Shown one piece after another: positions 48,291 to 58,122 of a DNA stretch of 64,000 bases. The stretch covers positions 434,001-498,000 of the forward strand of contig JAXLRU010000005.1 in assembly GCA_046330935.1 (NCBI GenBank), written 5' to 3'. Position 1 is the stretch's first letter. Each line of letters opens with the position of its first letter. The stretch comes from JAXLRU01 sp046330935. Its GTDB lineage: Bacteria; Actinomycetota; Actinomycetes; Actinomycetales; Kineosporiaceae. The notes under the pieces were generated by a model. It ran no database searches and was not told the origin of the DNA. It saw only the letters and a program-made list of their open reading frames with translations. Both the position numbers and the translations under genes were made by a program.

Positions 48291-51200
48291 TCAGGCGATG
48301 CTGCGGGCGCCTGCGTCCACGAGCCGGCTGCCGTGGCGGCCCTTGCGCACCTCCAGCCGCCGGGGGATGCGCTCGTGGAGGTCCGCCAAGTGGCTGACGA
48401 TGCCCACGACCCGGCCCCCGCTGCGCAGGTCGTCGATCGTGTCGAGGACCTCCTCGAGGGTGTCGGCGTCGAGGGAGCCGAAGCCCTCGTCGATGAACAG
48501 CGTGTCGAACACGGCGCCGCCGGCTTCGGCCCGCACGACGTCGGCCAGGCCCAGGGCCAGCGCCAGGGAGGCGTAGAAGGCCTCGCCGCCGGACAGCGTC
48601 GACGTCTCGCGCTCGGTGCCGGTCCACGTGTCCACGACGCGCAGCGTCAGCCCGGCCCTGCGCCGCGACCCCCCGGAGGGCCCGTCGTGGTGGACGAGGC
48701 CGTAGCGGCCCCCGGACATGGCCTGCAGCCGTAGGGTCGCCGCCTGCGCGACCTGCTCCAGCCGCGCGGCGAGCACGAACGCGGCGAGGCTCATCCGCAG
48801 CCGGTTGTCCCCGCCCGTGCCGTCGGCGCACCGGGTCAGCGCGTCGAGGTGGGCGAAGACCTGCAGGTCGGGGCCGGCCCGGCGCACCGGGGCGGTCACC
48901 TCGCGCCCCAATCGGGCCAGCTCCTCCACCGCGCGGGCCGCCCCGGCGACCCGGGCGACGGCCTCGTCGTCGGCGACCGCCGCGTCGTGGGCGGCGTGCT
49001 GGGCGGCGATCACAGCCTCGTGGTCCGGTGCCGGCCCCGGCTCGGCGTCGACGTCCGTGCCGAGCTCGGCCAGGGCGGCGTCCACCGCCGTTCGCTCCTC
49101 GTCGTGGGCGGCGCACGCCCGCTCGAGCTCGAGCCGGCGCTGCGGCTCGACGCCGTGCGGCGACCGCGTCGGCCTCCCGCGTGAACCCTGCCGCGGTGAC
49201 CTCTTCCGCCAGCCTCGCCTCCGCGTCCCGGCAGCGCGCCTGCGCCTCGGCCCGGCGCGCCCGCGCCTCCTGCAAGGCCCGAGCGGCGTCGACCCGTGCG
49301 TCCTGCACCTGCAGGACGGCCTGCAGCAGGCGGCGACATCCCGCAGCCACGCGCACGTCCTCGGCCGCGGACTGGTGCGGGTCGCCGGCATCCGCGACCG
49401 CCCGCTCTTCCGCCCGGGAGTTCTCGGCCGCGGTGACGCCGACGCCGGCCGACCCGCTCCCGCCGGGGGCCTCCACCGCGAACAGCTCGCCCTGACCACT
49501 CTCGCCCCACAGTGGCGGGGCCGTCGCAGGCTCGGGCAGGAGCGCCATGACCGGCGCCACGCCCTCGACCGTCGTCAGCCCGGCCAGCGCGGCCCGTACC
49601 GGGACCCACCCGGCGGTCAGCTCCTGCAGTCCCTGGGCGTGTGCGGCGCGCAACGCCTCCAGCTGCCCGCGGGCATGAGCCGATGCGGCAGCCGCCCGAG
49701 CCTCCTCCGCCTCGGCCGCGGCGCGGTCCGCGCCGAGCCGTCGTGACTCGGCCAGGGCGTGCTCGACCTCCGCGCGTGCCCCCTCGGCCTGGGCTCGCAC
49801 GGCGACGGCTTCCTCGACGGACACGCTCCCCGACGCCTCTTCGGCGGCGGCCAGGGTGGCGCTCAGTGTCGTGACGCCCCCGCGGGCGCGCTCCGCCTCG
49901 GCCACGAGGGCCTCCGCGCGCTGGCGGCAGCCGTCCTCGTGGTCGGGGTCCACCCGGTCCTGGGCGGGCCGAGCAGGAAGGGGGTGGGCCGTGGCCCCGC
50001 ACACCGGGCAGGGGCAGCCGTCGTCGAGTCCTTCGGCCAGCTCCGAGGCCATCTGCCGGAGCCTTCGTTCCCGTAGGTCCAGCCATTCCTGGCGGGCCTG
50101 CAGCGCGGCCGCGTGGACCACCTGCGCCGCTGCCTGTGCGGCCTCCAGGGCGCTGCGGGTCTGCGCGGCCCGCCGGGCCTCGGCCTCGATCCGTGCCGCC
50201 GCCTCCACCGCGGCCATGGCGGTCGGCGCCTTCGCCGCGAGCGGCTCCATCGCCGTCAGAGCGGCCTCGAGGGCCTGGCGACGGTCGCGGGCCGCCGTCT
50301 GGTGCTCCCGGGCCTGCTCCAGCCTGCGCCGGGCGTCCTCGAAGGCCGAGCGGGCCGCTGCGGCCGATTCCTCGCGCTCCGCCTGGCGGTCCAGCAGCGT
50401 CAGCACCGCCGTCAGCGTGTGGGCCGCGGCTCGCGCTCGCTCGCAGGCGTCGGCCGGTTGCTGGAGGTCGGCGGCGCCGAGCCCGCAGGCGAGGGCGGCC
50501 GCCGAGGCGCGGGACGCCGCCGCCTCCGCCTCCTCGCGTGCTGCACGGGCCCGCTCAGCCGCGTCGAGCGCGAGCCCCAGACCCGCCGCCCGGGCGGCGG
50601 CGTCCAGAGCCGCCTGCCAGCCCTGCCGCTGCGCTTCCCGCTCACGCACGGCGACGCGCCGCGCGAGCAGTTCCCGCCGCCGTCGGGCCCGCCCGTGCTC
50701 CTGCGTCAGCCGGACGTGCTCTGCGGCGGCGCGCTCGGCTCGCGCCCTCGTGCCCTCCCTGCCGGCGACCGCCAACTCCCAGGCGAGCAGCACGCGCGCA
50801 CGCAGCCACGCCACCTCGTCGACGGCCCCCGAGAGGAGGGTGTCCGGCTCGCAGGCGGGCACGTCGTCGTCGGCTGCGAACGCCGACGCCGCCTGGTCCC
50901 ACCCTGAGGTGGAGGTCGAGGGTTGACCGGGTGGGGAGAAGTCCGACCCTCGACCTGAGGTCGAGACTCCGGCGTCGACCCCCGAGGACCGGGCGGCCTG
51001 CTGGGCGCGGGAGACGAGGTGGCGCACCCGGTCCGCCGCCGCCACCGCCTCGCGGCGCGCCTGGGAGCGCTGCTCCCGCAGCTGGGTGATGACGTCGCTG
51101 AAGCGGTCGGTGCGGAACAGCCGCTCGAGGACCTTGCGTCGCGTGTCGGCGTCGGCCCGCAAGAACGCGGCGAACTCGCCCTGGGGCAGCATCACCAGCG

Positions 51201-51654
51201 TCGTGAACTGCTCGGCGCGCAGGCCGATCAGGTCGTCGATCAGCGCTCCGGCCTCGTCCAGGCGGGTGGCGCGCGGCACCCAGTCCCCGCCGAGGAGTTC
51301 CTCGACGAGGACGCTCGCCTGCACGGTGGTGGTGCCCTGGCCGCGCCGCTTGGGCCGCTCCCACTGCGGTGAGCGGGCCACCCGCAGCCGACGCGCCCCC
51401 ACGGAGAACTCGAGCTCCACGAGCGGTGCGAGGTCGGCGGCAGCGTGGTCGCTGCGCAAGCGTGCGCCGCTGCCGCGCACCCCCGGCACCCTGCCGTACA
51501 GGGCGAAGCAGACGGCGTCGAGGACCGAGGTCTTGCCGGCACCAGTGGGGCCGTGCAGGAGGAACACCCCGTCCGCGGCGAGCTCGTCGAGGTCGACCTC
51601 CTCGGTGCCCGCGAACGGGCCGAAGGCACGGACCCGCAGCCGGTGCAGCCTCAC
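48291..51654 (-). pseudogene. sbcC: Exonuclease subunit SbcC, frameshifted in this sequence
   Basis: The SMC-like ATPase subunit of the SbcCD nuclease that cuts hairpins and blocked DNA ends. From GTG 51654 the reading holds the N-terminal ATPase lobe (RLHRLRVRAFGPFAGTEEVD, P-loop GPTGAGKTSVLDAV) and a long Ala/Arg/Glu-rich coiled coil. The zinc hook CPCPVCGATAHP lies at its centre. Near 49151-49161 the frame changes: TREADAVA is continued by HGVEPQRRLELERA in another frame. That frame carries the C-terminal ATPase lobe with STLSGGEAFYASLALALGLA and LFIDEGFGSLD to the stop at 48291. Removing one base gives 1120 residues. Both halves look fully conserved, so a read error is likely. GTG 51654 overlaps the sbcD stop. 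Confidence 0.85.
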
Positions 51655-52925
51655 CCCGCCACCGCCGGGCGCTGTGCCGGCGCGGACGGTGCGGATGCTG
51701 CAGACCCGGCAGACGGAGCCGGGCGGGCAGGGCGGACACGGCCGAGGTCGACCACGCCGGCGGCCTCGGCCTCCCGGCGGCGCAACGCCTCCAGCGCCTG
51801 CCGCAGCGCCTCGCGGTCGTCGGCCTGGGCCGGGCGCCCCCGCACGTGGTCGAGGAACGCGCAGCAGACGTCGAGGTCGTCGCGGCCCTCCACGGCGCGG
51901 GGGTAGGCCGACGACGGACCGGAGGACGACGCGGGCGCGAACCGCAGGTCGACGGCGTGGGGGAAGCGCGCCTGGAGCCTGCGCATCGCCTCCGCCGGGC
52001 GGGCCGCATCGGTCAGCGTCACCTGGCACCACGCGGCCTCATGGACCGCCAGCCCCGGGTCGGTCAGCAGATGCTCCAGCTCGCCCGCGAGCAGCGCCAG
52101 AGGGCGGGGAGCGGGCAGGGGCACCTCCGTCACCGATTCCAGGCCGGCCTCCCCGAGCTCCACCAGCCAGGCCCCCTTGCGGTGGGAGTGCTCGGAGAAC
52201 GAGTAGGCGAGAGGGGAGCCGCTGTAGCGCGCGTTCGGGGCGACGGCCTGGCGGCCGTGCAGGTGGCCCAGCGCGACGTAGTCGATGCCGGCGAACGCCT
52301 CGACCGAGACCGCCGCCACACCCCCCACCGTCAGGGCCCGCTCGCTGTCGCAGGGGGCGGCGCCCGTGACGAACGCGTGTGCGGACACGACGCTACGTAG
52401 GCCCCCCCGCGCGGCGAGGTCGGCGCGCACGGCGTCCATCGCCGCGGTCAGCACCACCTCGTGGGACGGCGTGGGCTCGCGGGGCAGGCCCAGCGCGGGC
52501 GCCGCCACGGCGGGCTCGAGGAACGGCAGGGGGTAGACGGCGACCGGACCGACGCGGGGAGAGTGCGCGTCCTGGAGCAGCAGCGGGACGGCGACCTGCC
52601 GCGGGTCGGTGCGCACGTGGACGCCCGCGGCGCCGAGCAGTCGGGACCCGAAGCCGAGGCGGGTCGCCGAGTCGTGATTGCCCGAGGACACCACGACGGT
52701 GGCGCCCGTGCCCCGCAGCGCCGCCAGGGCGTCGTCGAGGACGGTCACGGCCTCCACGGACGGCAGGGCGCGGTCGTAGACGTCCCCCGCCACGACGACG
52801 ACGTCGACCTCGGCGTCGCGCGCCACCTCGGTCAGGTGCGCGAGCACCTGGGCCTGGTGGTCGACGAGACCCACCTTGTGGAAGCTGCGACCGAGGTGCC
52901 AGTCGGAGGTGTGGAGGATCCGCAC
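51651..52925 (-). CDS. sbcD: Exonuclease subunit SbcD
   Basis: 424 residues. The metallophosphoesterase subunit of SbcCD, a Mre11 relative. Metal-binding motifs are in order: TSDWHLGRSFH near residue 6, VVAGDVYDRALPS near 41, SSGNHDSATRL near 77, SAHAFVTGA near 170 and ALGHLHGRQAV near 208. A C-terminal capping domain and an Ala/Pro-rich tail follow. GTG 52925 is chosen because it starts exactly at RILHTSDWHLG and lies 6 nt after a TACGCT -10 box; the longer open frame upstream is non-coding. It overlaps sbcC by 4 nt and diverges from the glutamate-cysteine-ligase gene. Confidence 0.94.
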   Translation of the reverse strand: MRILHTSDWHLGRSFHKVGLVDHQAQVLAHLTEVARDAEVDVVVVAGDVYDRALPSVEAVTVLDDALAALRGTGATVVVSSGNHDSATRLGFGSRLLGAAGVHVRTDPRQVAVPLLLQDAHSPRVGPVAVYPLPFLEPAVAAPALGLPREPTPSHEVVLTAAMDAVRADLAARGGLRSVVSAHAFVTGAAPCDSERALTVGGVAAVSVEAFAGIDYVALGHLHGRQAVAPNARYSGSPLAYSFSEHSHRKGAWLVELGEAGLESVTEVPLPAPRPLALLAGELEHLLTDPGLAVHEAAWCQVTLTDAARPAEAMRRLQARFPHAVDLRFAPASSSGPSSAYPRAVEGRDDLDVCCAFLDHVRGRPAQADDREALRQALEALRRREAEAAGVVDLGRVRPARPAPSAGSAASAPSAPAQRPAVAG

Positions 52926-52931
52926 ACCGGC

Positions 52932-52937
52932 AGCGTA
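52932..52937 (-). promoter_or_regulatory. -10 box of a probable leaderless sbcD transcript
   Basis: On the minus strand TACGCT is followed by 6 nt and the GTG start of sbcD at 52925. No ribosome-binding site lies between, matching the same arrangement at recN and three other genes. Confidence 0.6.
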
Positions 52938-53038
52938 GGCACGGCCACCGACACCGCCCCCGCGCCACTCCGCGCGGGCGCCCCCGGGCACGCGCGGCTG
53001 CGGGTGCCGATCACCGGACGCCGTGCTTGTCTGCAGGC

Positions 53039-54517
53039 GTGGGCGACGAACTGACCGCCAGCACCTTCACCCGCGAGCAGCGCCAGCGCTACCGCGAGAA
53101 GGTCAAGCTGGACCTCGACGTGCTCGACCGGATCCTCGCGACGGCCGAGTTCGACACCGACGACTCGATGACCGGCCTCGAGGTCGAGCTCAACCTGGCC
53201 GACGCCGCGGGCGGGCCGATGCTGAACAACGCCGACGTGCTCGACGAGATCGCCGACCCCGACTTCCAGACCGAGCTCGGCGCCTACAACATCGAGCTGA
53301 ACGTGGCCCCCCGCGCGTTCACCGGCGACGAGCCCCGCCGGCTGGAGGACGCGCTGCGGGAGCGGCTCAACGAGGCCGAGACCCGCGCGCACCGCGCGGG
53401 CTCCCGCATCGTCATGGTCGGGATCCTGCCCACGCTGATGTTCGAGCACGTCGACCACGACGCGTGGATGAGTGCCTCGGCGCGCTACACCGCCCTCAAC
53501 GACAGCATCCTCGCCGCGCGCGGGGAGAACCTGCACATCGACATCGAGGGTGTGGAGCGGCTGTCCCTCTACACCGGCTCCCTCGCGCCCGAATCGGCGT
53601 GCACCAGCCTGCAACTGCACCAGCAGGTGCCCCCGCGGGCGTTCGCCCGGTACTGGAACGCCTCGCAGGCCCTCGCCGGCCCCCAGCTGGCCCTGGGCGC
53701 GAACTCCCCCTTCTTCTACGGGCGCCGGCTGTGGGACGAGACGCGCATCGAGCTGTTCGCGCAGGGCACCGACACCCGCCCGCCCGAGCTGCGCGACCAG
53801 GGGGTCCGTCCCCGGGTCTGGTTCGGCGACCGCTGGGTGACCTCGATCTTCGACCTGTTCGAGGAGAACGTCCGCTACTTCCCCGCGCTGCTGCCGCAGC
53901 TGTCGGAGGAGGACCCGGTGGCCGTCCTCGACGGCGGCGGGATGCCGCGGCTGGACGAGCTGCGGCTGCACAACGGCACGGTCTACCGATGGAACCGCCC
54001 CGTCTACGACGTAGTGGAGGGCCGCCCACACGTGCGGGTCGAGAACCGCGTCCTGCCGGCGGGGCCGACCGTCGCCGACATGGTCGCCAACGCGGCGTTC
54101 TACTACGGGGCCGTGACGATGCTCGCCGACGCCGAGCGGCCGGTCTGGACGAGCATGAGCTTCGCGACCGCGGCCGAGAACTTCCGGGCGTGCTCGCGCT
54201 GGGGCATGGACGCGACCGTCTTCTGGCCCGGCATGGGGGAGGTGCCCGCCCCCGAGCTGCTGCTGCGCCGCCTGCTCCCGCTGGCCCACGAGGGTCTGCG
54301 GCGGCGCGGGGTGGACACCGACGTCGCCGAGCACTACCTGGGCATCGTCACCGAGCGGGCCAAGCGCCACCGCAACGGCGCGACCTGGCAGGTGAGCGCC
54401 GTGGAGCACCTGGAGCGGCAGGGCCTGACCAGGGGCGAGGCGCTCAGCGCCATGGTCGTGGCCTACGCCGAGCGGATGCACACCAACCAGCCGGTGCACG
54501 AGTGGTCCCTGCCCTGA
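53039..54517 (+). CDS. Glutamate-cysteine ligase family protein
   Basis: 492 residues. Members join glutamate to an amine-bearing partner by ATP. The sequence shows TDDSMTGLEVELNLADAAGG near residue 36, then NIELNVAPRAF near 84, GILPTLMFEHVD near 126, and RVWFGDRWVTSIFDLFEENV near 258 with LRLHNGTVYRWNRPVYD. This is the longer actinobacterial group seen in Streptomyces and relatives, whose true product is not settled; it need not make gamma-glutamylcysteine. No mycothiol or ergothioneine genes lie nearby. GTG 53039 gives the family-typical start TASTFTREQRQRYREK after 5 residues. The frame upstream of it is only the shadow of sbcD. Confidence 0.88.
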   Translation: MGDELTASTFTREQRQRYREKVKLDLDVLDRILATAEFDTDDSMTGLEVELNLADAAGGPMLNNADVLDEIADPDFQTELGAYNIELNVAPRAFTGDEPRRLEDALRERLNEAETRAHRAGSRIVMVGILPTLMFEHVDHDAWMSASARYTALNDSILAARGENLHIDIEGVERLSLYTGSLAPESACTSLQLHQQVPPRAFARYWNASQALAGPQLALGANSPFFYGRRLWDETRIELFAQGTDTRPPELRDQGVRPRVWFGDRWVTSIFDLFEENVRYFPALLPQLSEEDPVAVLDGGGMPRLDELRLHNGTVYRWNRPVYDVVEGRPHVRVENRVLPAGPTVADMVANAAFYYGAVTMLADAERPVWTSMSFATAAENFRACSRWGMDATVFWPGMGEVPAPELLLRRLLPLAHEGLRRRGVDTDVAEHYLGIVTERAKRHRNGATWQVSAVEHLERQGLTRGEALSAMVVAYAERMHTNQPVHEWSLP

Positions 54518-54527
54518 GCCGCCGTCG

Positions 54528-54533
54528 TACCGT
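54528..54533 (+). promoter_or_regulatory. Candidate -10 box (TACCGT) of the TrpB2 gene
   Basis: A TAnnnT hexamer 11 nt after the ligase stop. The leader to GTG 54678 would be about 135 nt. It ends with aaggag 6 nt before the start. No T-box, leader peptide or riboswitch was recognised in it. Confidence 0.35.
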
Positions 54534-54677
54534 CCGGTGAGAAGTCGCACACGCCTCCCGCGGGCCGGGTGAGGGTGCCACTGCCACTCTTGGTGTCGCG
54601 CGTCACGCCGAGGGGCGCGCCCCGCGCCGGCCGCAGCGGCACGGGTCCGAGTGCAGTCGTCGTCGAAGGAGACCGCG

Positions 54678-56045
54678 GTGCCCGACCTGCCCGTCCACAA
54701 GGTCCTGCTGGACGAGTCCGAGATGCCCACGCAGTGGTACAACCTCGTCCCGGACCTGCCCTCGGCGCCTCCTCCCGCCCTGCACCCGGGGACGCTTCAG
54801 CCGGCCGGCCCGGAGGACTTCGCGCCGCTGTTCCCGATGGCTCTCATCGAGCAGGAGGTGAGCACCGAGCGCTTCATCGACATCCCGGGGGAGGTGCTCG
54901 ACGTCTACCGGCTGTGGCGCCCCTCGCCCCTGTACCGGGCCCACCGCCTGGAGAAGGCGCTCGGCACCCCCGCGAAGATCTTCTACAAGTACGAGGGCGT
55001 GTCCCCGGCGGGCTCGCACAAGCCCAACACCGCGGTGCCTCAGGCCTACTACAACGCCGCCGAGGGCATCACCCGGCTCACCACCGAGACCGGTGCGGGG
55101 CAGTGGGGCACCGCGCTCGCGTTCGCCGGGGCGGTGTTCGGCCTCGACGTCGAGGTCTGGCAGGTCGGCGCGAGCTACGACCAGAAGCCGTACCGGCGGC
55201 TCATGATGCAGACGTTCGGGGCGCGGGTGCACCGCTCGCCGTCCGACCTCACCGCCGCGGGCCGGGCGCTGCTCGCCGAGAACGCCGAGCACCCCGGTTC
55301 CCTCGGGATCGCGATCTCCGAGGCCGTCGAGGTGGCCGCCGCCGACCCCGGGGTCCGCTACGCCCTGGGCAGCGTGCTCAACCACGTGCTGCTGCACCAG
55401 ACGATCATCGGCGAGGAGGCCCTGCTGCAGTTCGCGAAGCTCGGCATCACCCCCGACGTGATCGTGGGGTGCACCGGCGGCGGGTCGAACTTCGGCGGCC
55501 TCACGTTCCCGTTCCTGCGCGAGAAGCTTGCCGGGCGGATGTCCCCGGTGATCCGCGCCGTCGAGCCCGCCTCCTGCCCGTCGCTGACCAAGGGCACCTA
55601 CGCCTACGACTTCGGCGACACGGCGGGCATGACCCCCCTGATGAAGATGCACACGCTGGGGCACGGCTTCATCCCCGACCCCATCCACGCCGGTGGCCTG
55701 CGCTACCACGGCATGTCCCCGTTGATCAGCCACGTGTACGAGCTCGGCCTGATCGAGGCGCTCGCCCTGCCCCAGACCGAGTGCTTCGCGGCGGCCGTGC
55801 AGTTCGCCCGGACCGAGGGCATCGTGCCCGCCCCCGAGCCCACCCACGCCCTCGCGGCGTGCGTCCGCGAGGCGCTCGCGGCGAAGGAGACGGGGGAGGA
55901 GAAGGTCATCCTCACCGCCCTGTGCGGGCACGGGCACCTCGACCTGCCCGCCTACGACGCCTACCTGTCCGGCCGCATGGTCGACGAGGTGTTCGACGAC
56001 GAGCGCCTGGCCCAGGGCCTCGCCGGACTGCCCGCCGTCCCCTGA
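54678..56045 (+). CDS. trpB: TrpB2-type tryptophan synthase beta chain-like protein
   Basis: 455 residues, longer than the about 400 of classical TrpB1. The PLP Lys is in GVSPAGSHKPNTAVPQAYYN near residue 108 and the phosphate-binding loop is GCTGGGSNFGGL near 266. N-terminal and internal features such as PTQWYNLVPDLP and the ETGAGQWGTALAFAGAVFGL block mark the TrpB2 group (COG1350). TrpB2 enzymes make tryptophan from indole and serine and often stand without trpA, as here. It may serve indole salvage or be the second TrpB of the genome. GTG 54678 is used since aaggag lies just before it; GTG 54651 is less likely. A strong terminator follows. Confidence 0.93.
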   Translation: MPDLPVHKVLLDESEMPTQWYNLVPDLPSAPPPALHPGTLQPAGPEDFAPLFPMALIEQEVSTERFIDIPGEVLDVYRLWRPSPLYRAHRLEKALGTPAKIFYKYEGVSPAGSHKPNTAVPQAYYNAAEGITRLTTETGAGQWGTALAFAGAVFGLDVEVWQVGASYDQKPYRRLMMQTFGARVHRSPSDLTAAGRALLAENAEHPGSLGIAISEAVEVAAADPGVRYALGSVLNHVLLHQTIIGEEALLQFAKLGITPDVIVGCTGGGSNFGGLTFPFLREKLAGRMSPVIRAVEPASCPSLTKGTYAYDFGDTAGMTPLMKMHTLGHGFIPDPIHAGGLRYHGMSPLISHVYELGLIEALALPQTECFAAAVQFARTEGIVPAPEPTHALAACVREALAAKETGEEKVILTALCGHGHLDLPAYDAYLSGRMVDEVFDDERLAQGLAGLPAVP

Positions 56046-56050
56046 CGGGT

Positions 56051-56088
56051 CGGTGCGGGGACGGCGGGCGGCGCCCGTCCCCGCACCG
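56051..56088. terminator. Bidirectional terminator between TrpB2 and YihY genes
   Basis: A perfect 14-bp stem (56051-56064 with 56075-56088) with a 10-nt loop begins 6 nt after the TrpB2 stop. Because the stem is perfect and the next gene is convergent, it may end transcription from both sides. There is no T run. Confidence 0.75.
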
Positions 56089-56137
56089 GGGCAGGGTTGG
56101 ATGGCCGAGTCCGGAGGCCGGGCTCAGGTGGCCGGGC

Positions 56138-57145
56138 TCAGGTGGCGAGGGTCCGCGGGGGCGAGAGCACCACGACCGGGCTGTCCTGCTGACCGGGTCG
56201 CTGCTCGGGGTCGGTCACGACGGGGGCGTCGACGCCCGCGTGCACCGCTTCCAACTGCGCGGCGAAGGCCACCCCCAGGAGCAGGGCCACCGAGGTGAGG
56301 TTGGCCCACAGCAGCAGCGCGATGATGCCCGTCAGCGGTCCGTACACCTGGCCGAACGACGACGACGTCTTCACGTACAGCGCGAGGGCGCCCGACAGCA
56401 GCAGCCACAGTCCCAGCGCCGTCCCGGCACCGATCACGAGCCAGGTGGGGCCGGGCTGGCGCCGGCGGGGGGCCAGCCGGAACAGCGCGGTGATCGCCAC
56501 GAGGTCCAGCGCAGCACCCACCGGCCAGCGAAGGACCTGCAGCGTCGTGGTCGTGCCGTCGCCGAGTCCGTACACCTGGGCCGCGGCGTCGATGGCGGCA
56601 CCACCCGCCACGAGCACGAGGAACCCGATCATCGAGGGCACGCCCGCGGCGAGCGCCAGGACGGCGGCACGCCCGTAGCGCTGCTTGGCGGGGCGGTCGC
56701 GCTGCACCCCGTAGATCCGGTTCGCGCCTCGCTCGACCTGCGCCATCGACAGCGTCATGGCGACGAGGGCGCTGACGAGGCCCGCCACGAGCGCCAGCAG
56801 GCCGCCCGAACCGCCGGCCCCCGAGGACAGCGCCTGCTCCACGGCGTCGGAGCTGCTGCCCGGCGTGAGCGAGAGCAGCGTGCGGCGCAGCGTCTCGGCG
56901 ACCCGGTCGGCGTGCACGACCGACGACAGCCCTACGAACGCGATGACCAGCGGGACGAACGAGAGCACGAACTGGTAGCCGAGGGCCCGGGAGCTGCTGT
57001 AGCCGTCGCCGTAGCGGAACCGGGCGTAGGAGTCCTTCACCAGGCGCACGCGCCCGACCCGACGCAGGACGGCAGCGGCGTCGTCGGCGGTGAGGTCGTC
57101 GCTGTTCGCGCAGGCGGTCTCGGGGACACGGGTCGCGGTGCTCAC
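56138..57145 (-). CDS. YihY/virulence factor BrkB family membrane protein
   Basis: 335 residues with about six membrane helices. The family start FRYGDGYSSSRALGYQFVLSFVPLVIAFVG and the later RYGRAAVLALAAGVPSMIGF and SSSFGQVYGPLTGIIALLLW blocks fit the YihY fold, once mis-named ribonuclease BN. Function is uncertain: proposed links are lipid transport and envelope homeostasis. GTG 57145 overlaps the stop of the lipid-kinase gene (GTGA) and is the last member of a four-gene leftward operon with two PAP2 phosphatases, which supports a lipid-related role. Confidence 0.88.
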   Translation of the reverse strand: MSTATRVPETACANSDDLTADDAAAVLRRVGRVRLVKDSYARFRYGDGYSSSRALGYQFVLSFVPLVIAFVGLSSVVHADRVAETLRRTLLSLTPGSSSDAVEQALSSGAGGSGGLLALVAGLVSALVAMTLSMAQVERGANRIYGVQRDRPAKQRYGRAAVLALAAGVPSMIGFLVLVAGGAAIDAAAQVYGLGDGTTTTLQVLRWPVGAALDLVAITALFRLAPRRRQPGPTWLVIGAGTALGLWLLLSGALALYVKTSSSFGQVYGPLTGIIALLLWANLTSVALLLGVAFAAQLEAVHAGVDAPVVTDPEQRPGQQDSPVVVLSPPRTLAT

Positions 57146-58122
57146 GCCCGGCCTCCCGCGCTCGCCGTCACGGAGGCGTCGACTGCCACGGGGTTCTCCT
57201 CGTCGTGGGACGCGTCGTCGTGGGACGCGTCGGGGTGGGGGGCGACGACGACCAGTCCGCTGGCGCGGACCGACAGGTCCAGCCGGGAGCCGTCGTCGAT
57301 CGGGTCGCCGTCGACCTGACGCGCCTGCGGGTGGGCCGCGCGCACCGACACGTCGGCCGCCCGCCACCGGTCCAGGCGCCGGTCGTGCGGGCGCGGGGGC
57401 CGGTGGGTGAGGAGGCGGGTGAGCACCGCCGCCCATTGCAGGGGGGTGTCCGGGGCGACGACGCAGACGTCGAGCAACCCGTCGTCCGGCCGGGCCTCCG
57501 GCAGCAGGGCGAGGCCGCCCTGGAGCGTGCCGACGTTGCCGACCACCACGGTGCTCACGCGGCGCCGAAGCGCGGGGCCACCGTCGAGGCTGATCTCGAC
57601 CCGGAACCGGCCGCGCCGCAGCCCGCGCACGCCGCCCACGAGGTAGGCGGGCCACCCGATCTTCGCCTTCAGGGCGTCGGGCGCCTCCTGCATCATCGCG
57701 GCGTCCAGGCCCATGCCGGCCATCACCACGAACGCGGCGCCGTCGGCCACCTGACCCGCGTCGATGGTCCTCGTGGGCCCCGACAGGGCCAGCTCGAGGG
57801 CCTGCGCCAGGTCCAGCGGCAGGTCCAGGTTGCGGGCGAGCAGGTTGCCGGTGCCCGCGGGCAGGATTCCCAGGGCGACGCCCGACCCGAGGAGTTCCTC
57901 CGCGACGGTGCGGACCGTGCCGTCACCACCGGCGACGAGGACCCGCTCGACCCCGGCGTCCAGCGCCTGCCGGGCCATGCCGGCGCCCGGGTCCTCGGCG
58001 GTGGTCTCCAGGATCAGGGGGGCGTCCCAGCCGGACTGCTCGCAGCGCTCGCGCAGCAGTGCCTGGAGGGCCTCGGCGTCGTCGACGCCGACGGGGTTGA
58101 CGACGAGCGCGATGCGGGTCAC
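57142..58122 (-). CDS. Diacylglycerol kinase family lipid kinase
   Basis: 326 residues. The catalytic domain shows LVVNPVGVDDAEAL, the nucleotide loop VLVAGGDGTVRTVAEELLGS near residue 57 and LGILPAGTGNLLARNLDLPL near 80. These match the DAGK_cat/YegS group that phosphorylates diacylglycerol or related lipids. The conserved Asp pair of DDGLLDVCVV is near residue 215. GTG 58122 overlaps the PAP2 stop and the stop overlaps YihY. Kinase and PAP2 phosphatases in one coupled unit suggest interconversion of a lipid and its phosphate; the lipid may be diacylglycerol or a polyprenol. Confidence 0.9.
   Translation of the reverse strand: MTRIALVVNPVGVDDAEALQALLRERCEQSGWDAPLILETTAEDPGAGMARQALDAGVERVLVAGGDGTVRTVAEELLGSGVALGILPAGTGNLLARNLDLPLDLAQALELALSGPTRTIDAGQVADGAAFVVMAGMGLDAAMMQEAPDALKAKIGWPAYLVGGVRGLRRGRFRVEISLDGGPALRRRVSTVVVGNVGTLQGGLALLPEARPDDGLLDVCVVAPDTPLQWAAVLTRLLTHRPPRPHDRRLDRWRAADVSVRAAHPQARQVDGDPIDDGSRLDLSVRASGLVVVAPHPDASHDDASHDEENPVAVDASVTASAGGRA

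Noticed and set aside
52379..53038. Upstream extension of the ligase gene in the same frame (an Arg/Pro-rich stretch of 220 codons).
   Set aside because: It is the antisense shadow of sbcD; the family start lies at GTG 53039.
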